From assembly GCA_903867275.1 (NCBI GenBank), contig CAIPQY010000072.1, positions 1-18,400 on the forward strand: a stretch of DNA of 18,400 nt. Reading direction: 5' to 3'. Numbering within the stretch: the stretch's first letter is position 1; each line of letters opens with the position of its first letter. This document shows, piece by piece, positions 14,027 through 18,400 of this stretch. Made by a program: the position numbers and the translations under genes. The notes under the pieces were generated by a model, which was not told where the DNA came from, made no database searches, and worked only from the letters and a program-made list of their open reading frames with translations. This DNA is from an uncultured bacterium (lineage in GTDB: Bacteria > Planctomycetota > Phycisphaerae > Phycisphaerales > SM1A02).

Positions 14027-14805
14027 TGCGCCGCGCCTTCACGCTGGTGGAGGTGCTGGTGACCGTCAGCATCATCGCGATGCTGGTTGGCCTGCTGCTT
14101 GGCGGACTGCGCGGTGCGGGCGACGCCTCGCGCGCGGCGAAGTGCCGCAGCAATCTTCGACAGCTGTTCATCGCCTCGCAGGGCTACGCCGCCTGCAATC
14201 AGGGCCACCTGCCGGCAGCGGTGCTGTACTTCGAGCGCGACGGCGCCTCGCGCACCGTGGCATGGGACTTCGAGCAGCAGGCCGGCGTGTCGCGCCCGGG
14301 TTCGCTGTGGAAGTTCAGCGACACGCCGCAGGAAGTGCAGCAGTGCCCCGCGTGCCTGGCCGCCAGCACCTTCGGCGCCGATCCGTACACGGGCTACCAA
14401 TACAACACCAGCTATCTCGCTTCGGAGGGTCTGCTGCCCGACCGAGACGATGCAGGCCGCGTGATCGACGGATGGAATCGCGTGCGCCCGGGCCTGTCAC
14501 CCGGCCAGTGGCGGCGCACCGCGGAAGTGGCCATGTTCGCCGACGGCGGATGGAAGGGCGGCGCGAACAAGTTCATGCGCGCACCCAGCGCCACGGTGGA
14601 AGGCGATGTGGGCATGGTGTATGCGGGTGGCAGCGCGTTCCGCCATCGCGAGCAGTGCAATGTGGCGTGGCTCGATGGACATGTGGACACGGCGGGCGAC
14701 GCCCTGCAAGGCGAGCACGCCACCCCCGCCCTGCTGAAGTCGCTGCTCGACTGGCCACGCAACGGCTTCCTTTCCAACGACGATTCGGCCTACGACCCGC
14801 GATGA
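14026..14805 (+). CDS. Type II/IV pseudopilin-like protein (DUF1559-like)
   Basis: 259-aa protein with a class III signal: MRRA followed by FTLVEVLVTVSIIAMLVGLL, where Glu9 becomes Glu5 of the mature protein after cleavage before Phe5. The residue before the cut is Ala, where most prepilins have Gly. The hydrophobic helix (5-27) leads into KCRSNLRQLFIASQGYA, typical of Planctomycetota pseudopilins, and near the C-terminus is NVAWLDGHVDT, the family's DGH-type end. Several Cys (CPAC at about 106-109) may form disulfides. Expected position is the inner membrane with the globular part outside. It shares one base with the preceding stop (TGATG), and a GGAG lies 8 nt upstream. Many such paralogs exist in this phylum, so its partner machinery cannot be named from here. 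Confidence 0.8.
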   Translation: MRRAFTLVEVLVTVSIIAMLVGLLLGGLRGAGDASRAAKCRSNLRQLFIASQGYAACNQGHLPAAVLYFERDGASRTVAWDFEQQAGVSRPGSLWKFSDTPQEVQQCPACLAASTFGADPYTGYQYNTSYLASEGLLPDRDDAGRVIDGWNRVRPGLSPGQWRRTAEVAMFADGGWKGGANKFMRAPSATVEGDVGMVYAGGSAFRHREQCNVAWLDGHVDTAGDALQGEHATPALLKSLLDWPRNGFLSNDDSAYDPR

Positions 14806-14811
14806 GGCCCC

Positions 14812-15027
14812 ATGCGCATTGATCGCTGCGTGTGCACGGACACCACCCTGGCGGACATCGTTGCCATGGCGCGGAACGAGGGTCTGTCGCTGACGCAACT
14901 CGAAGATCGCGTGGGCTGCGGCACCGGCTGCGGCCTGTGCCGACCCTACGTGCGACGCGCGCTGCGCACCGGCGTGACCGTCTTCAACCAGATCGTGCAC
15001 GAGGCCGACGAGCCGCCTGCGGCGTGA
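14812..15027 (+). CDS. BFD-like [2Fe-2S]-binding small protein
   Basis: 71-aa protein of the bacterioferritin-associated-ferredoxin-like [2Fe-2S] domain. The four ligands fit CxC...CxxC: Cys6, Cys8, Cys40 and Cys43, in RCVCTD and GTGCGLCRPYV. Between them is a helix-rich stretch (LADIVAMARNEGLSLTQLED) as in the family. An extra Cys36 lies just before the second pair. There is no signal peptide, so it is cytoplasmic, unlike the two exported proteins encoded upstream. It begins 6 bp after the pseudopilin stop with GAGG 4 nt before the ATG, so it is in the same operon. It may serve an electron-transfer or iron-release role; a link to cobalamin reduction is speculation. It ends 5 bp from the convergent mutL stop. 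Confidence 0.85.
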   Translation: MRIDRCVCTDTTLADIVAMARNEGLSLTQLEDRVGCGTGCGLCRPYVRRALRTGVTVFNQIVHEADEPPAA

Positions 15028-15032
15028 GTCAT

Positions 15033-16808
15033 TCAGCCGCGGCCGAAGCGGCGCTCGAGTTCGCGCCACGGAATGCGCATGGCGGTCGGGCGACCATGCG
15101 GGCAGTTGGTGGCGCGTTCGATGGTGTCGAGCTGCTGCAGCAGTTCGGACACCTCGCGGTCGCTCAGCGCATCACCCGCCTTCACCGCCGCCTTGCAGGC
15201 CATCATGTCGAGCGCATCGGAGAGCACGGCCTCGCCGTCGCCCGAGGCATCGAACTCGTCGCGACCCAGCCATGCACGAAGCACTTCAAGTGCGTCCACG
15301 CCACGCTCGATCAGGAACACCGGCTCGGCGTGCAGCGCGATGCTGCGCGGGCCGCCCGCGCGCACGTCGAAGCCCAGACGCTCAAGCAGTGGCTGCGCCT
15401 CGTCCAGGCGTTCCACTTCCAGTGCGGTGGCAGGCTCGATGCGAGGCACCAGCAGCGCCTGCGACTCGAGTGCTCCCGACAGCACGCTGGTCTTCAGGCG
15501 CTCGAACATCACCCGCTCGTGCAGCGCGTGCTGATCCACCACCACGAGTCCCTGCTCGTCGCTGGTCACCAGCCACGCCTTGCCTGCCTGCAGGAAACGG
15601 CGCGCCATCACGGGCATCGGCAACGGCGTGGGCTCGGCGCTCCACGCGGGCGAGGCGGCCTGCGTTGGTTGCGCGAGCGTCTGCTGCATGCTGGCGAAGT
15701 CGAAGCCCGCTGGGCCGGACGGCGCTGAGCCGAACGACGCGCTGCCGCCCGACCACGCGCCGGTGGCCGGCGCGCCGGCCTCACCGATCGCCAGTTCCGG
15801 CATCAGGTTCGCGCTGCGCAACGCAGCCTTCACCGCACGGTGCACCAGCGAGTGCACGGCGGAAGGCTGGCGGAAGCGCACCTCGCTCTTGGCGGGATGC
15901 ACGTTCACGTCCACTTCGCGCGGATCGATGTCCACGGCCAGGAATCCGACCGGCGTTCGGCCGGGCTCGATGAGTCCGCGATAGGCCTCACGCACCGCGT
16001 GCAGCAGCCCACGATCGGCGATGGGCCGACCGTTCAGCGTGAAGCGAAGCCCCTTCGCCGCCACGCGCGCCGCGGCGGGCCGCGCCATCACGCCCCACAC
16101 CGACAGCGGCGAGTCGGCCGCCAGCGCCGAGTCGGCATCCACGATCAGCGCGTCGGCCTGCAGCGCGTCCCCCACCACCGCCTTCACACGACGCACGGGA
16201 TCGTTCTCGGCAGGCAGGTCCATCGAAAGTTTGCCGTCCTGCCACAGCGCGAAAGCCACCTGCGGACGCGCGAGCGCGATCCACTCCAGCACCTCCGCCA
16301 CGCGTCCCGCCTCGGTGGGCTCGCTGCGCAGGAACTTGCGACGGGCCGGCACCTGGCCGAACAGGCGCTCCACTTCCACCCGTGAGCCCACGTTGCCCGC
16401 CGCGGGGCGCACCGGTGTGGTGACGCCGTGATCCACCTCCACGCTGGCCGCATGCGAAGCCTCGCGGGTGCGACTGGTGATCACCAGCCGCGACACCGAA
16501 CCGATGCTGGCCAGCGCCTCGCCGCGGAAACCGCAGGTGGCGATCGAAAGCAGGTCATCCAGCGAGGCGATCTTGCTGGTGGCGTGGGCCGCCACGGCCA
16601 GCGGAAGCTCTTCGGCGGGAATGCCGGAACCATCATCAAGCACCTCGATGCGATCGCGGCCGCCACCCTCCAACCGCACCTCGATGCGCGTGGCACCGGC
16701 GTCGAGCGCGTTCTCCACCAGCTCCTTCACCACGCTCGCGGGTCGATCCACCACCTCGCCGGCGGCGATCTGGTTGACCAGGTTCTGCGAAAGCTGGCGA
16801 ATGGGCAC
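15033..16808 (-). CDS. mutL: DNA mismatch repair endonuclease MutL
   Basis: 591-aa mismatch-repair protein that links MutS recognition to strand incision. N-terminal GHKL ATPase motifs: ENALDAGA (33-40), DDGSGI (58-63), ATSKI (76-80), GFRGEAL (93-99). A low-conservation Ala/Pro/Ser-rich linker is followed by a C-terminal dimerisation/endonuclease domain with DQHALHERVMFE (425-436), the DQHA(X)2E(X)4E metal-binding motif, plus ACK (537-539) and CPHGRP (569-574). These residues indicate a latent endonuclease, as in organisms without MutH/Dam methyl-directed repair. The start is GTG, with TAGACT 6 nt upstream and no Shine-Dalgarno. It is divergent from the PPP phosphatase gene (97 bp apart) and converges on the BFD-like gene. 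Confidence 0.97.
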   Translation of the reverse strand: MPIRQLSQNLVNQIAAGEVVDRPASVVKELVENALDAGATRIEVRLEGGGRDRIEVLDDGSGIPAEELPLAVAAHATSKIASLDDLLSIATCGFRGEALASIGSVSRLVITSRTREASHAASVEVDHGVTTPVRPAAGNVGSRVEVERLFGQVPARRKFLRSEPTEAGRVAEVLEWIALARPQVAFALWQDGKLSMDLPAENDPVRRVKAVVGDALQADALIVDADSALAADSPLSVWGVMARPAAARVAAKGLRFTLNGRPIADRGLLHAVREAYRGLIEPGRTPVGFLAVDIDPREVDVNVHPAKSEVRFRQPSAVHSLVHRAVKAALRSANLMPELAIGEAGAPATGAWSGGSASFGSAPSGPAGFDFASMQQTLAQPTQAASPAWSAEPTPLPMPVMARRFLQAGKAWLVTSDEQGLVVVDQHALHERVMFERLKTSVLSGALESQALLVPRIEPATALEVERLDEAQPLLERLGFDVRAGGPRSIALHAEPVFLIERGVDALEVLRAWLGRDEFDASGDGEAVLSDALDMMACKAAVKAGDALSDREVSELLQQLDTIERATNCPHGRPTAMRIPWRELERRFGRG

Positions 16809-16814
16809 GCGGCG

Positions 16815-16820
16815 AGTCTA
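16815..16820 (-). promoter_or_regulatory. Putative -10 element (TAGACT) for mutL
   Basis: TAGACT on the minus strand lies 6 nt before the GTG start at 16808. Hexamer and spacing equal those upstream of the small membrane protein gene. No Shine-Dalgarno is possible in 6 nt, so the mRNA is probably leaderless. Confidence 0.45.
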
Positions 16821-16889
16821 GCCGGGCGAATTCACCATTCCTTTGCAGTGGAAGTTGTGGATGCGCGCGTGTTGTTGCCGATTCCCTGC

Positions 16890-16895
16890 TATGGT
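16890..16895 (+). promoter_or_regulatory. Putative -10 element (TATGGT) for the PPP-family phosphatase gene
   Basis: TATGGT lies 10 nt before the ATG at 16906, which would leave a leader of only a few nucleotides. It overlaps an alternative in-frame ATG at 16891, which argues against that start. No Shine-Dalgarno or -35 box was recognised. Confidence 0.3.
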
Positions 16896-16905
16896 TTCGG
16901 CAGGC

Positions 16906-17664
16906 ATGAGCACACTGGTGATCGGCGACCTGCATGGATGCGGCGACGAGCTTGGCGCGTTGCTGGACGTGGCACGCCGCGAGCGCGCCGACGCGCGCGT
17001 GATCCTGGTGGGTGACCTGTTCACCAAGGGCCCCAAGCCGGATCTGGTGGTCGACCTCATCTCGCAGCATCGCGCAGAGGGTCGGCGCATGGAACTGGTG
17101 TGCGGCAACCATGACATCCGACTGCTGGAGGCGCTGCGCAAGCGCGACGCAGGTGCGTCGCTGGATGCGCTCGGTGCCAGCGAAGCCAACGCCATCCGAC
17201 TGCTGGATCGTGCCGGACGCCTGATCGGCGCGCGCCGCCTGCTCGCGGAGGCGTTGAACAACATCTGCGTGCGCGGCCGAGGATGGAACGTGCTGCACGG
17301 CGGCGTGGTGCCGGGCGCGGGCCTTGATGGCACCAGCGATCACGACAAGATCCACTTGAAGGCCGCGCCGCATGAAGTGCCCTGGTGGGATCAGTACGAC
17401 GGCCGCGACGGATTGCTGATCGTGGGGCACAAGCCGCTGCGTGATCCGCTGATGCTGCGCCGCGCTGGCCGACCCCTGGTGGTGAATGTGGACACGGGCT
17501 GCGCCTATGGCGGCGCGCTCACGGGCTACTGCATCGAGGACGAGCGTTTCCTGCAGGTGCCGTCGCTGCAGCCTGCGCGCGACGGCTTCGGCGCTACGCC
17601 GGTCGCCACCGCGCCGCAATGGGCATCGGGCGCCCCCGCCCGAATGTTCGCGCGGCGACCTTGA
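16906..17664 (+). CDS. PPP-superfamily metallophosphatase (ApaH/PrpE-like)
   Basis: 252-aa cytoplasmic protein of the PPP phosphatase fold, which includes Ser/Thr phosphatases and diadenosine tetraphosphatases. Motifs in order: GDLHG (7-11), GDLFTKGP (36-43), GNHD (67-70 region), HGG (131-133), GHKP (174-177) and NVDTGCAYGGALTG (194-207), the typical end of bacterial ApaH/PrpE-like members. The second motif is usually GDxxDRGP; here Lys replaces the phosphate-contacting Arg and there is no Asp. Substrate is therefore open. The ATG at 16906 puts GDLHG at the expected distance from the N-terminus. The last ~24 codons are antisense to the 3' end of nadE, a tail of about 30 residues beyond the conserved domain. 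Confidence 0.85.
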   Translation: MSTLVIGDLHGCGDELGALLDVARRERADARVILVGDLFTKGPKPDLVVDLISQHRAEGRRMELVCGNHDIRLLEALRKRDAGASLDALGASEANAIRLLDRAGRLIGARRLLAEALNNICVRGRGWNVLHGGVVPGAGLDGTSDHDKIHLKAAPHEVPWWDQYDGRDGLLIVGHKPLRDPLMLRRAGRPLVVNVDTGCAYGGALTGYCIEDERFLQVPSLQPARDGFGATPVATAPQWASGAPARMFARRP

Positions 17665-18400
17665 GCACCAGCGGCGCCTGATCGCGCTTGAACTGCGCGC
17701 GATCGATCGACTGACACCAGCGCGTCACCATGGCCACATCCAGACCGGTGTCCCGCGCGATCGCGGCGGGATCGCCTTCATGCTCGATCCAGCCTGTCAC
17801 GATGCGATCCAGATCCTCGTACGCCGGCAGCGAATCCTGGTCGGTCTGATCGGGGCGAAGTTCGGCGCTGGGCGCCTTGATGATGCTGGGCTCGGGAATC
17901 GGCGCGCAGCGCAGGCCGAAGTCGGCGAAGTGCGCGTTCAGGTGACGCGCCATGGCGTACACCTGCATCTTCAGCACATCGCCGATCGGCGCCATGCCAC
18001 CCACCATGTCGCCGTACAGCGTGGCGTAGCCAACGGCCAGTTCGCTCTTGTTGCCGGTGCTCAGCACCAGCGAGCCGTCGGCGTTGCTCACGGCCATCAC
18101 GGTCAGGCCGCGCAGACGGCTCTGCAGATTCTCGTCGGGCAGGCCCGCGAAGGCGCCCAGCGCGGTCTTCATGTGCGCGGCGAAGCGCTCGTGCAGGTCG
18201 GCGATGGGAAGCGTGAGCAGGCGGCCCAGCGAAAGATTGGCGGCAAGCGCCTTGGCGTCATCCACGCTGCCCGCGCTCGAATGGCGCGACGGCATCATCA
18301 CGCCGGTCACCGCAGCCGGACCCAGCGCGAGCGCCGCCAGCGTGGCCACCACGGCGCTGTCGATGCCGCCGGAGAGCCCGATGGTGGCCTTCGCATGCCC
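17594..18400 (-). CDS. nadE: NAD+ synthetase, C-terminal part (gene cut by window edge)
   Basis: Partial gene; the last 268 residues are in the window and continue upstream beyond 18400. NadE amidates deamido-NAD+ in the last step of NAD biosynthesis. Seen: the PP-loop LSGGIDSAVVATLAAL at the window edge (18400 side), STGNKSELAVGYATLYGDM, PIGDVLKMQVYAMARHL, and the family-typical end FKRDQAPLVLKVAARTFGRG followed by RPMPIA. The LSTGNKSE and YGDM blocks fit the glutamine-dependent, long form, whose N-terminal nitrilase-like glutaminase domain would lie outside the window. The 3' end overlaps the convergent PPP phosphatase gene by 71 bp. Confidence 0.96.
   Translation of the reverse strand, partial: GHAKATIGLSGGIDSAVVATLAALALGPAAVTGVMMPSRHSSAGSVDDAKALAANLSLGRLLTLPIADLHERFAAHMKTALGAFAGLPDENLQSRLRGLTVMAVSNADGSLVLSTGNKSELAVGYATLYGDMVGGMAPIGDVLKMQVYAMARHLNAHFADFGLRCAPIPEPSIIKAPSAELRPDQTDQDSLPAYEDLDRIVTGWIEHEGDPAAIARDTGLDVAMVTRWCQSIDRAQFKRDQAPLVLKVAARTFGRGRPMPIAARWRPA

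Overview
The window is GC-rich (roughly two-thirds GC by eye) and densely coded. Its gene style points to a Planctomycetota bacterium, probably of the Phycisphaerae type. The clues are an exported protein ending in a dockerin-like pair of calcium loops, a DUF1559-like pseudopilin, a large exported HEAT-repeat protein, Tat lipoproteins, and RecBC rather than AddAB. This placement is an inference from gene content; there is no rRNA or other marker to confirm it.

Layout. Positions 1-8355 hold a run of minus-strand genes. Read in transcription order they are a cysteine-synthase-family PLP enzyme, a small two-helix membrane protein, a Tat-exported TIM-barrel protein that overlaps an SDR-type L-threonine 3-dehydrogenase by 4 bp, a Tat-lipoprotein calcineurin-like phosphoesterase, then recC and the start of recB (cut by the window edge). 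Positions 8412-10100 hold a plus-strand envelope cassette that looks metal-related: a Cys-rich exported protein, a lipoprotein with a heavy-metal-associated (HMA) domain, and an outer-membrane beta-barrel. A tRNA-Thr(CGT) follows at 10192-10263, converging on the HEAT-repeat gene (10295-12748, minus).

The 384-bp gap at 12749-13132 holds divergent promoters and a clear cobalamin riboswitch (12853-13071) with a hairpin over the next Shine-Dalgarno. It leads a tight three-gene operon: a secreted dockerin-tailed protein, a pseudopilin and a BFD-like [2Fe-2S] protein. This is the most interesting unit in the window, a candidate B12-controlled cell-surface module. It converges, with a 5-bp gap, on mutL (minus, endonuclease type). 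Past mutL, a divergent PPP-family phosphatase (plus) overlaps tail-to-tail with the 3' part of nadE (minus, cut by the window edge).

A recurring feature is a TANNNT hexamer (mostly TACACT or TAGACT) 6-7 nt upstream of five start codons that lack a Shine-Dalgarno. This suggests leaderless transcription of housekeeping genes, while the exported proteins and operon-internal genes mostly carry Shine-Dalgarno sequences. No CRISPR array, insertion sequence or prophage gene was seen.
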